Part shown: positions 1 to 10,319 of the stretch, piece after piece | Layout of the letters: each line of letters starts with the position of its first letter | Position numbering within the stretch: the stretch's first letter is position 1 | Source of the DNA: Lobulomyces angularis | Lineage: Eukaryota; Chytridiomycota; Chytridiomycetes; Lobulomycetales; Lobulomycetaceae | DNA length: 26,617 nt | NCBI GenBank assembly: GCA_027604685.1 | Contig: JADHYX010000312.1 | Location: 1 to 26,617 of the forward strand | Direction: 5' to 3' | The notes under the pieces: model-generated | Database searches by the model: none | Told to the model about the DNA's origin: nothing | What the model saw: only the letters and a program-made list of their open reading frames with translations | Program-made: the position numbers and the translations under genes

Positions 1-224
1 ATGTTTATATTTAAATATATGTTGGTGTTTGTTGTGTTATTTTTTTGAATATTATTGTTCAAAAAGATAATGCCCAACCACTAAAAACCTTTTCTAAAAT
101 TCCAAAATCTAAAAAATCAAAAACAGTACATCTTTAAAATTAACTTATAGGCTATCAATTATCAAATTGTTCTGATATCTACATGAGTATTTCAAATTTT
201 AATAGAAGTGGTGCAATAATGTAA

Positions 225-1485
225 ATGAATGAAGAACAAAATTTTACAATTAAAAAAAACATTTCTACTTTTCAAGTGAAAAAAAGGCAACGGTAGCACA
301 TTGTACATTGGAAAAGGTTGATTACCATTCAAACTCTCCCATAAAAAATGGCTTTAAAGTTAGTGCAGAAGAAAATTGTGCTGAAAAGGATTTAGTGCAA
401 AGTGATCAAAAATTAAGTAAAGATATCCCAAGTTGCCCAGTTAATATAATAAATGGAACTAATCCCAAATTTGTCCTTCTAAAAAATCTTGAAACTTATC
501 TTAATTTTAATGACATTCAACATCAAGGTAGTTTCTATTTAATGTTAAATAATTTTCCAATGCTAACAGTGTTTATTTATCGGTAGAAGAAAAAGGTGAA
601 TTAAAGAAAAGCCTTTTAGAGTTGAAAAATTTTTTCACCAAGAATCTTGAAGATCTGTAAATTGCAAAATGAAAAAAAATTTTGAAGTATTTTTATTTTA
701 TTCTTTAGATACAATGATTTTAAAGGTGGGTTAAATGTTGCCAAATCCGAAGCAATAAATGACATGAAAAAAAAGCTAAGCAATTTAGAGACAGAGTTGG
801 AAACTGCGAAAGAAAAAACAAATGAGCAGTTGAACAAAATAAAAGTTAATGGTGAGAGAAATAATAAAGTCTTTTTAATTATTTATAAACATCCTCCTTT
901 TTTTTTTTTTTTTTAGCTACATCAACTTTATCGGATATTGAAAAAGAGTGTGTAGAATTAATTAAAAAATGTAAAATTGAGCATGTAAATATCAACAAGA
1001 AGTTGCAAAACGAATGCATCAAAGTTTTTAATTTTAAAGATGATCTTATTAATAGTGAAAAGCAGTTTTCTGCTGAAAGTGAAGCGTTAAGGTAAACAAT
1101 CAAGTAGGAAAATTCATAAAAATATCAAAATTCTATATTATTTCTTTTCAGAACCAGATTATACTCATTAGAAACTTTTGCATCCCAAACTAAATCTAAA
1201 CTGATTGACCATTCAAACAAGGTAAACAATTTAGAAAATTTTAGTTTCGAAAAAGAAAATTTAGACCTAGCGATATTGGAAGAAAAAGTTGAAGATTTAA
1301 CTAAGCAATTAAATTTAAAAAGAAAAAGAATTGAAGAGGATGTTGACCTCCTTAATACCTTGGAACGTCGCATATTAAAAAAAAACAGAGTAGACATTCT
1401 GCAGGCCAGCAACTTCCTGAGGGAAGGTGTCAAATTCACCTTTCTCACTGCAATTAGTATTGCATCCGCAGTTTTTTTAAGTTAA
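225..1485 (+). CDS. Coiled-coil protein with hydrophobic C-terminal tail, function unknown (6 exons)
   Basis: I do not recognise this gene. Exons read as 225-275, 317-527, 587-656, 709-851, 917-1091 and 1152-1485, giving 984 nt or 327 residues plus stop; the introns are 41-65 nt with GT-AG ends. The start is the ATG at 225 (MNEEQNFTIKK), because the open frame at 308 has no ATG of its own and joins in frame through the intron 276-316. From about residue 90 to 300 the protein is rich in K, E, L, N and Q with heptad-like spacing (for example the stretch around LSNLETELETAKEKTNEQL), which indicates long coiled coils. The last 20 residues (FTFLTAISIASAVFLS at the end) are hydrophobic and could be a tail anchor. 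It converges with the exporter gene that ends at 1661. A tethering, spindle or nuclear-envelope role would be a guess. The exon model is fairly secure and the function is open. Confidence 0.75.
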
Positions 1486-1660
1486 AGTTTTTAAAAAAAT
1501 GTTTTATTATAAAAGTATAATTAAAACTATATTAAATGAGTTACTTTTTTGTTTTTTAGGTTTTTTGAATCGTACATAATTAAAAAAAAAATAAAATTAA
1601 AATGATAAATACTTAAATTAAATATTGTTGAATACACAAATTTATATTAAATTATAATTT

Positions 1661-4626
1661 CTAGACGGAATTAATTACAGCACTTTCAGAAGAAAGAGAA
1701 TTAGCTTTTTCTAGAATGGATGCAGAACCTCTGGAGTTCATGGATCCCTTTTGCGAAGAAAAGTCATCCTCTTCTTCATCATCAACTTCAACTTTTTTTA
1801 ATTTATAGGGTAGAGGCACTTCTCTAACTGCTCTATAATTACCGATATTATTTGTCATTTCGTTTTCCATTCGAAATAATGTCCAATTAAAGCGCCTAAA
1901 GAGTGATTATTTCATCATAATAAAAAAAAAATTCATTACTTAATCTAACCTTAAAAGTTCCAAAAATGCTAAAATAAATACCAAAAGCTGCGAATTTACA
2001 AGTCCCCAATTGTTTGGTGATAATAAAAACACCCAAGAAAATCTACACCATAATTTTAAATATCAAAATCAACAATATAGCTTATACCTTAATAAAGTGT
2101 TAAAGATCATTGCTAGATAATATGTAAAAGCAGGATATACCAGTTTTTCTCTTAAAAAAACACATTTTTTCCCAATTCTACATAAACCCCAGTCAAAATA
2201 AAGATCCTATGCAAAAAAAATTAAAACCCTAGTTTTCAATATATTACCCAATAATTTGCATATATTGCTGCGATTCCAGCGAAGACACCCCAATAAATAC
2301 GATTGTTGGGGTTAAGTTTGGCAGCAAACGAAAAGAAAATTACATTTAATGATAAAACATATTTAAATGCGTTGTTTAGGTGAGGAAAAACTTTTTTTTC
2401 GTCTTTGAATCTACGAAGGCATTGAAGTAGTCTCCACCAAGAAGGAATGGAAGTAGCTAGAGGTACTAAATAAGAGGTCGAAATTTCACAACTTTCATCT
2501 AAATTTGAAAAGTTATTAACAAAGCTGCATACCTATTAATTATATATTTTTATGATATATTTATTTGTTGAAGTGAACGAAAAGAATTATTTATAATAAT
2601 TTAAAATGTTATTTACCAATAGTTCCACTGATATAAAGGAATATGTCATTGAACTCATTAAATCACATAAAAAGAAATCGCGAAATTCTACGTGATAGTA
2701 TCCTGAACATAGAATTCTCCAAAATGAAATTATTAGCCAATACCTTGAAGATTTGTAAAAGAAGTTCAAAGGATTAATTAAGAACAAAAGAAATGCAGAA
2801 AATATAATTCCAAAGCAGATAGAAGTATAATTTAGCAGAAATGCCCAATTCAAGTGTAAATGACAATAAGCAAGGTAACTTTAAATTAAAATAAAAGTTA
2901 AAAAAATAAACTTTGTAATCTAGTTTAAAACCTCAGTAAAAACATTAAAATTGCACCAATCTGGTTAAATTGAATTGGACTCAAATGATCTCGTGGATCA
3001 AATTCGAAGATAAAAACATAGTTGATTCTATTTATGCTCCAAATTACTTGAGTGAATGAATATATACTTGAAAAAAATAAAAATGATTAATATTCTACGA
3101 GATGGCCGCTTTATTTTATTTAATTTTTTACAATAAAAAAAAAACCGGTAGTGAAAGCCCCATGTAAATTTGTATTAAAGTGTTCCAACTATTTTTAAAC
3201 ATAGTATAACGAATGTGACCATCGTAATACCCTAAACTGTAGAAGAGCTGAAATATAATCGGTATGCTTAAACCAATTAATAACCCACTTATCCAGGTCA
3301 CAAAGTCTAAACAAATTAATTTTAATTATATAAAAAAAGCAACTTACATTGACTTTTTTCTTCTGGAATCCTCAGCTGTTTCATTGCCTTTCCTCTTTTC
3401 TTTCCAGTAAAGTGAACAAATAGATTTTCTACTTCCTAATAAAAAAATTGAGATAAGAGTAGATTGATAACTAAAAATACCAAAAAAAGAGTATTTAAAT
3501 CTTTATTTTTTATTGTAAATATTTCATCTTTTTCAACTAGCTCTGAAAAGTTTTTAGCTTCAGAAACAAATTTGTTCACGCCAATTGCATCACTTTCCAT
3601 TCCTTTTAATTTCATCTGTCTAGCAGCTTTCCCTTTATCAAACTTTTTTAAAATTTTTATTAACGCTGTAGAGTTCAAAACTTTAAAATTCTTTAACAGT
3701 TCCAAAAATCGATAATTTTCCAAAATGGATTCTTTTATAATAACTTTGGCTTTGGATAACTTAATTTTTGTTAAATTTTTTTGAACGTTTGTTTTCTTAG
3801 GAAAGATAGAATGAAAAATGCCAAAAGGCTTTTTTTCTGAATTATTCAGATCGATAATCAACTGTGAGCTGTCTATACTACATCTATTGTAAGAGTCGGA
3901 AGTTTTCTGAAGGTTATTAGAGCTTACAACATTTTTAATTATTATTTTATTCGATTCCTCAGTACTAACATCATTACTTAGAGAGTCGGTTTCTGATTTA
4001 AGACTCTCTTTAAATAATTCCAAATTCTGAGTTGGCTTTAACTCTACACCATCTTTATCCTTCACGTTGGATAGTAATTTTTTAAATTTTTTGCTCATCA
4101 GTTTCACATCTTCTTCACCGTTAGCTGTGTTAATTTCTTCTATACTTTTTAATTTTGAATTCTGTCTTTCATCTTTGCTTCGTTCATACAAATCAACTTG
4201 TTCTTTAATTTTTTCAAGTCGCTCAGCTGCTATTTTAAATTGCTCTGTATAAAACTTCTCTACCCTTTCAATCAAAATAAAATAAAAAAACAAACAAACA
4301 CATTATTAACAAACAGTAATTGCTTAAAAATACTCTGTTACTTCTTTATCCAGTTCAACAAAAAAATTTGCCTCCCAAGTAGTTTCGGAATTTTGAACTA
4401 ATAGAGAAAAAGGACTGTTTTGACTAACGGTAACCTGCAACTCGTTTATATCTTTCTTATAAAACTTTTCATATTGCACTTCGCCTGTTTTGATTAATTT
4501 TTTTAACTTCTTATATTTGATATACTTGGATTCCCATTCTTATTTTAATAATTAATTCAATTAGTGAAGAAATTGATGAAAAAAACCTGGAACCGAATGC
4601 TCTATGAGGTATGAACCGAACTTCAT
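1661..4626 (-). CDS. XPR1: SPX-EXS phosphate exporter, XPR1/SYG1 family, tandem copy A (11 exons)
   Basis: This is a probable membrane phosphate exporter of the XPR1/SYG1/PHO1 family. Exons, 5' to 3': 4587-4626, 4334-4538, 3481-4264, 3348-3435, 3132-3306, 2932-3066, 2617-2878, 2248-2532, 2088-2206, 1950-2042 and 1661-1895, giving 806 residues. The N-terminus MKFGSYLIEH..PEWESKYIKYKKLKK is a canonical SPX start. The basic helix ILKILKK-type motif (KILKKFDK, near residue 290) supplies the other lysines expected to bind inositol pyrophosphates. The EXS half begins near residue 370 and shows VFIFEFDPRDHL, SSRYW, VEFRDFFLCDLMSSMTYSF, CLRRFKDEKKVFPHLNNAFKY, and the terminal FRMENEMTNNIGNYRAVRE block that corresponds to human FRVENEHLNNCGEFRAVRD. 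Between the SPX helices lies a long, polar, Ser/Asn/Lys-rich insertion. The C-terminal tail is longer and more acidic than in the downstream copy (an EEED-rich stretch). Intron 7 is 84 nt, the longest in this gene. Confidence 0.94.
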
Positions 4627-4996
4627 CACAAGTTCATAATTAAATTTAAAAAAAAATTTTGGGAAACATCCAGAAAAAACACAAATTTTTGTAATTTGAT
4701 TCCATTTACAATTAAACTGAGTTAACAAACATTGTTCTATTTTCTTCCCATAAAAATTAACTATTTCGGTAAGTCACAGTTGTAAATTTATAGGCACTAC
4801 ATTAAAATTGAATTAATAATTTTGAAGATTTCCATTTTTGTCATTAACTGCTACTACAGCTGAATTAATGTTAACGAATTAGGTCAGTTTTTTAATTTTT
4901 GGCTAGTTTACAGTTAAGTATGACACATTTAAACCAAGTTATATTTCTGTCTTTTACACTTCAATGTTAAATAAATAATAGGCTACAAATCAAACG
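4627..4996. other. Spacer between the two tandem exporter genes
   Basis: This 370 nt AT-rich stretch lies upstream of copy A and downstream of copy B. It must hold the promoter of copy A and the 3' end of copy B. I see no convincing open frame, RNA gene or repeat in it. Confidence 0.6.
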
Positions 4997-7818
4997 TTAA
5001 TTTCTCGAAATTTGCGGAGTGAAAGGTAAAGGAACTTCGTGAACGGCTCTATAATTATCAATATTGTTTGCCATTTCATTTTCCATTCTGAAAATAGTCC
5101 ATAGAAAGCGTCTAAACAAAACCAACTTTAAATCTAATGCTCATATTGTCAGTGAATAGTACCTGATTAATTCCAATATGGCCAATATAAATATTGTTAA
5201 TTCTGAGTTTACTAATAACCCCCAGTTGTTTGGTGATAACAAGAATACCCAAGAAAATCTAATTTAATGATGGACATATATAACTATGAATTGTTAATTT
5301 GTTTATATAATCACCGTAAAATTGTGTTGAAGACAATAGCCAAGTAGTAGGAGTAAAAGGGGTAGACCAATTTCTTTCTAAGAAAAATATACTGGCTACC
5401 TCCATGAAATAAACCCCAATCAAAGTAAAGATCCTATCAAAGTGTTAAATTTTGAGGCAAAATTCATAACTACCCAATAATTAGAGTACAGTGCAGCGAT
5501 ACCAGCGAAAACAGCCCAGTATACTCTATTTGAAGATTCTATTTTTGATAAATAGGATAACCAGACGACAGTTAACGAAAAGATATACTTAAAAGCATTG
5601 TTTATATGAGGAAATGCATTTTTGGTATCCTTGTATCTTCGCAAACATTGTAAAAGTCTCCACCAACTTGGTAACGATGCTGCAATTGGCACCAAATAGG
5701 AGGTAGAGATTTCACAACTCTTATCCAAGTTTGAAAAGTCATTTAAAAAACTGCAGACCTATTGAAAATTAACCCTTGAACTTTGATATCTAGTAATTAC
5801 CAGCAAAGCTCCAGAAACGAAAGAATAAGTCATCGAACTCATTAAATCACATAAAAAAAAATCTCTAAACTCAACTGTATAAAAACCAGATGCTAAAATT
5901 CTCCAAGTTGACCAAACTATCCAATACCTAGAAGATCTGTACAAGACATTAAATGGATTAAAAAGAGAGCACATAAGAAAAAGAAGTAAAGTTCCAAATG
6001 ACAGAGTAGGATACTCAGTAAATAAATATAGCTTTAAATATAAATGACAATAGGCTAAAAGACTGAAACCAAAAATTAGAATGTCTTTTTTTTTTTTTTT
6101 TAAGTCACCATAAACAAAACATCAATGTGCCACATACTAAATTATACTCTGCAGGAGCCAAGTGATCTCTTGGATTAAAGTCAAATATAAAAACAAAATT
6201 AATCTTGTTTCGAGTCCATATTAATAACGTCATAGAGTACATGCTGACAGCAAGCGTTAAAACTAAGTTGAAAAATTTATAATTTTACAATAAAAAGACA
6301 ACTGGCAGCGATATCCCCAAATATAATTGAATGTAACTTTTCCAACTATATTTAAAATTAATTTGACTCTCCTCTGGAACTGCACTAAATATGTAGTGGA
6401 GAATTTGAGTTAAAATGGGTATTGATAATCCTACTAATAATCCACTCCGCCAACTTACAAAATCTTTTAAAGAAGGTTTAAAAAAAAATTATGAAACCTC
6501 AGTATTAATTTTACTATTATTTTTTTCTTGTGGCAATCTTAATCGTTTCATAGCCTTTCTCCTTTTTACTTCAGTGAAGTTTACAAACAGTTCTTCTGTT
6601 TTCTATATTACAAATCAAAAAATTGTAAAATAAAATCATTCTACAAATTATTTTTTATCTTACAGTATTTACTTCATTTATATCCTTATCTTTTGTTAAA
6701 AATATACCATCCTTTTCAATTAAAGTTGAAAATTTTCGGCAGTGACATACAATATTTGACTTGCAGCTTAGCTCCGTTTTATCAAGAAAATTTTTTTGTA
6801 TTTTTATGTTAATTTTATCAAACTTTTTTAATATTTTTAGTATTGCTGTTGTATTTAAAACTTTAAAACTTTTTAGCAAGTTTAAAAAACGATAGTTTTC
6901 CAAAATAGCGTGTTTAATTAAATGCCTTGCTTTTGCCAACGATTCTGATATTAAATTTTTTTTGGGTAGAACAATCCTTCTTAAATCTATTTTGACACAA
7001 TCCTCCTGTTGATTTAAATTATCGTTTGAACTGTGATCCTCACTCCCACAACAGTCATTTGTGATATATTTAGAAATTCTACCACAATTAATTATTTCCT
7101 GATCAAACTGATACAAGTCTTCTATGACAATTTCATCATTACTCGAAGGACTAGTGTTGGGATCGTTCAAGAGATTGAATTCCATTGCTCTATTTTTGCT
7201 GGACGAACTATTGGATGCATTGGTATCACGATTTAAAACATTCTCAAATTCTTTATTTGGATTTTTTGAAAACAAGTTTTTTAATTTATTTTTCATAGAC
7301 TTTAAGTCTTTTTCGAGCGTTGATGCAAACTCAACTTCTTTTGATAGTTCCACTTTTTGCAATTTCTCATTTTTTAATTTAAGATACACGTCAACTTGTT
7401 CATTAATTAGATTAAATCTACATATTGCAATTTTAAATTGCTCAGAAAAGAAATTTTCAACTCTAGGAAAAATCATTTATAAAAAAGATATATTTTAAAA
7501 AAAAAAAAAAATAAATGGATTACTTGCTGACTTGCTGATCTAATTCAATAAAAAATTTAGATTCCCATGGTTTATCAGAAGTTGAAACTATATGAAAAAA
7601 TAAACTCTCTGGACGAATAATGTTCCTGAATTCACTATCACCGGTATTTTCAATTACATCGTTACTTAACGATTTTACTTTTTTTATCAATTTTTTTAAC
7701 TTCTTGTAATTAATGTACATTGATTGCCACTCTAAATTTCACAAAGAAATAAATTGAATATTTCAACAATATAGCAACCTGAAACGGCATGCTGTTGTAA
7801 GTAAGAGCCAAACTTCAT
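4997..7818 (-). CDS. XPR1: SPX-EXS phosphate exporter, XPR1/SYG1 family, tandem copy B (11 exons)
   Basis: This is the second member of the tandem pair, also a probable phosphate exporter. Exons, 5' to 3': 7779-7818, 7524-7731, 6664-7462, 6515-6602, 6289-6463, 6109-6243, 5801-6062, 5474-5758, 5315-5433, 5163-5258 and 4997-5111, giving 773 residues. The SPX start MKFGSYLQQHAVSEWQSMY has S where most family members have P before the EW. The basic segments YKKLKKLIKK and KILKKFDK are kept. The EXS part shows FIFDFNPRDHL, SSRYW, VEFRDFFLCDLMSSMTYSF, CLRRYKDTKNAFPHINNAFKY, a DLYFDWGLF segment, and a terminal FRMENEMANNIDNYRAVHE block followed by a short tail ending ISRN. Seven exons have exactly the same length as in copy A (40, 88, 175, 135, 262, 285 and 119 nt), which shows tandem duplication. 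The SPX linker has diverged strongly. I see no frameshift or stop, so both copies look functional. Confidence 0.94.
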
Positions 7819-8500
7819 AGTGCTTTGCTTCTATGACAAATATTCTACTGAGTTCGTGAATTGTTGAATATTTGTGTTGGTATTTTTCATTCCACCAAAT
7901 TTTCACCAATTTTGAAACCCCGCAGTGTCCAAGATAATTAATTGTGTAATTAATTTTATGAACAAAGAAAATACAAACTTGAATGAGAAACATCAAGAAA
8001 ATAAATATCTATTCTAGTTAATTTTAAAGTAATTATTCTATTCTAGTTAATTTTGAAGTAAATATTTCCACTACAATAAATTTAGCGACTAATGATGTTG
8101 GTTAATGATATTTTATAAAATTTTTCTTATTAAAAATCGTTAATGAAGACATTTGCCAACGGCTAACGGATTACTGAACTTATATTTATCAAAATATAAA
8201 CAAAAATACACAAGATGGGCAAGTGAATTAGTTTATAACATAAAAACATAACTTAGTGGAATTGAATTGCATTGTATAACTATTCATAGTTTTTCAATAA
8301 TTAAAAACTAGTGTCAAGTAAAACTTCCCTTTACTCTAATAAAAAAGTATGCTAGTTTTTTCAAAAACAGAGCAGCACTGAATATATAACAATTTTTGTA
8401 ACAATTTGATTTTGCTAGACATAATTCGTTACCCAATCAAATTAGATTGAAAATTAAAAAAATAAATTATTCAAAAAATAAATTTCAGTAAAAAAATCTA
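7819..8500. other. Intergenic region, divergent promoter between exporter copy B and the WD40 gene
   Basis: About 680 nt lie between the start of copy B (-) and the first candidate ATG of the WD40 gene (+). An open frame on the minus strand (to 7996) runs into exon 1 of copy B in another frame and has no family resemblance, so I do not call it. The only structure I see is the short direct repeat at 8009-8061. Confidence 0.6.
8009..8061. repeat. Two-unit tandem direct repeat
   Basis: A 24 nt unit (starting ctattctagttaatttt, then aagtaa after one variable base) occurs at 8009-8032 and again at 8038-8061, differing only by an A/G in the middle. The spacing is 29 nt. It lies in the intergenic region upstream of both flanking genes. 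It may be a local slippage duplication or a duplicated regulatory site; nothing in the sequence decides which. Confidence 0.8.
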
Positions 8501-10217
8501 ATGGAAAAAAAAAAGAAGGTTTATTTAAAAAGTGACTCTATCATCTGATTTTTTTTGTAGTATAAAATTCAGTGTTTAGGTGTCTATAAGTATAAAAATA
8601 TAAAAATTTTTTAAGTTAATTTTTGCTCTAAGAGAGCACACAGGGACTGTTTACAGGTATAGTTTAAAAAGAATTGAGTATACCAATTAACTTTATTAGT
8701 ATTGACGCTTTTTCAGAGTCTAATAATATACATCCACTTGTACACAAAATAAAAGATACGCAAGTAAGTGCCCTATCCTCCGATGAGGGACATATAACTG
8801 TTGTCACTGGTATTGAAATATATAGTCCAAAAATTTTGATGCCTTATAATAAAAAGGGTCCCATGATCAAAATATTATAGTTTGGGATGTTTACATGAAA
8901 TCAAAATTGAAAGAATTAAACGTATGTTAGCTATTAATTATCTTTATTTAGATATGTATATATTTTTTTTTTCTGATTTTATTTAGGTAAAAAAAGTTAA
9001 GGTGCTGAAAAATCACACAAGCGATGTTTATTGTTTGGAAATATTGAATGAGGAAGAACATTTAAGTGAGGAAAGATATTTCGTGTCCGGAGGAGATTAC
9101 ACTCTAAAATTGACGGAGTTAAAGGTAGTTTACAGCTAAGTGGATTTTTTTTTTAATTCTGAGAAAAGTCTGGCAACGTTGCCATTACTGGAAGTGGGCA
9201 TACGGGATATGTATCTTGCTTAAAGGTTAGGGGAAGGAGATGCTTCTCTGGTTCTTGGGACAATACTTGTAGATCATGTATATACGATTATTTTTTTGAA
9301 AATCGGTTTTGAAAACTTTTTCTTTTAAAGGGAATCTAAATACTGGAAAGTCTCTTCATATATTTAAAGGTAACATAATTTAATGATTTATTAGTATTAC
9401 AAATTTTATGACCTTTTTTCTAATTGTTAGGCCATACTAATATTGTAAACTGCATTGATGTCTCAAATAGCGATATTTTTTCAGGAAGCTGGGATCAAAC
9501 AGTTATACAATGGAATCGAGCAGTAATTTATAATTATTTTTAATTGTACTTATTAACTTGTAGACCGGTGAAATTGTACACAAATATATTGGACATACAG
9601 ATGGGTAAATTAAAACACAAAAAATTATTTACAACTTTCTCTAGGGTTCAATGTTTACAAATCTATGACATGTATTTATTTACTGGGTTTGAAAATCCAC
9701 TTCAGATACTATTTTTTAATACTTTGTTAGTTCTATGGACAAAACCATTAGAATGTGGGCAATAAAGAATGCAAAAGCACTAAAAGTTTTTAAAGGTCAT
9801 GTTGGAGGTAAAGCAATTTCAATTTTTTTCTTTTCAAGACTTAGGTTTTTTGTTTTCTTAGGAGTTGAATGCCTACAAGTTGCCAATAACCATATCTTTT
9901 CTGGATCTTACGACAAGACGATAAGGTAACTAAAAAGAAAATAATGTTTCAATTTACTAATTTGTTAGGATATTTTGTATAGCGGTAAGTTACTTCTTTT
10001 TGGACTGAATACTAAATGAAAACGCTATGGCAATTAGTCGGAAGAATGCATACAAGTTCTTAGCGGCCATACAGACGGAATTTACTGCTTAAAGGTTTTT
10101 AACAACTTTTTATTTTCTGGCTCTGGTGATAAATCAATAAGAGTTTGGGATATAAAATCCGTAGTTGCAAATAAAAAGAAGTATCCTTGGTGGAAAGAAA
10201 CTGCGCTCTGTTGTTAA
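8501..10217 (+). CDS. Seven-blade WD40 repeat protein, at least 12 exons; 5' end uncertain
   Basis: Exons that read through in frame: 8672-8809, 8857-8921, 8987-9124, 9169-9277, 9331-9369, 9431-9522, 9564-9604, 9645-9686, 9731-9807, 9862-9925, 9969-9984 and 10038-10217 (1001 nt; one base must come from an upstream exon). No ATG is in frame in the 8672 exon. The nearest upstream ATG is at 8501 (MEKKKKVYLK), which would need a 141 nt intron or a further small exon, so the start is tentative. The product is almost entirely seven WD40 repeats, with blade cores VTGSHDQNIIVWD, FVSGGDYTLKL, FSGSWDNTCRSW, FSGSWDQTVIQW, FTGSMDKTIRMW, FSGSYDKTIRIF and FSGSGDKSIRVWD. Repeat two is degenerate and longer. 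The C-terminus is short, basic and aromatic, ending KYPWWKETALCC. Short loops and C-L residues in the blades resemble TRAF7-like or fungal signalling propellers. No RING, F-box or kinase is visible, so I assign no specific role. It converges with SKI3, 102 nt away. Confidence 0.83.
9969..9984 (+). other. 16-nt microexon in the WD40 gene
   Basis: The preceding exon ends ATA-AG before gtaact, and the intron closes with ttgttag. The next sixteen bases complete an Arg codon and encode IFCIA before gtaagt. The following intron closes with caattag ahead of SEECIQV. The microexon forms the end of blade six (SGSYDKTIRIFCIASEECIQ) and is needed for the frame. Confidence 0.8.
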
Positions 10218-10319
10218 ATCATTCCAGTTAGTAAAATACTGCCTTCATAATATGAAATTTTATGATATAATGGTATTTATTTTTACTAGGAGATAAAAGA
10301 TTCTGAAACAAAAAATAAT

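Noticed and set aside
308..586. Stand-alone 92-residue open frame on the plus strand
   Set aside because: It starts at a TTG, crosses a good donor at 528, and its middle part is exon 2 of the coiled-coil gene that starts at 225.
4067..4252. Plus-strand frames opposite the SPX linkers (also 3464-3715, 7033-7236 and 7124-7498)
   Set aside because: They are antisense shadows of exon 3 of the two exporter genes; Ser/Phe-rich translations arise from Glu/Lys codons on the coding strand.
7763..7996. Minus-strand frame of 77 residues upstream of exporter copy B
   Set aside because: It runs through exon 1 of copy B in another frame, has no recognisable domain, and its composition fits chance in AT-rich DNA.
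8672..10217. Identification of the WD40 gene as TRAF7, an F-box protein or a kinase
   Set aside because: Only the propeller is visible, with no RING, F-box or kinase sequence upstream; WD40 similarity alone does not name a gene.
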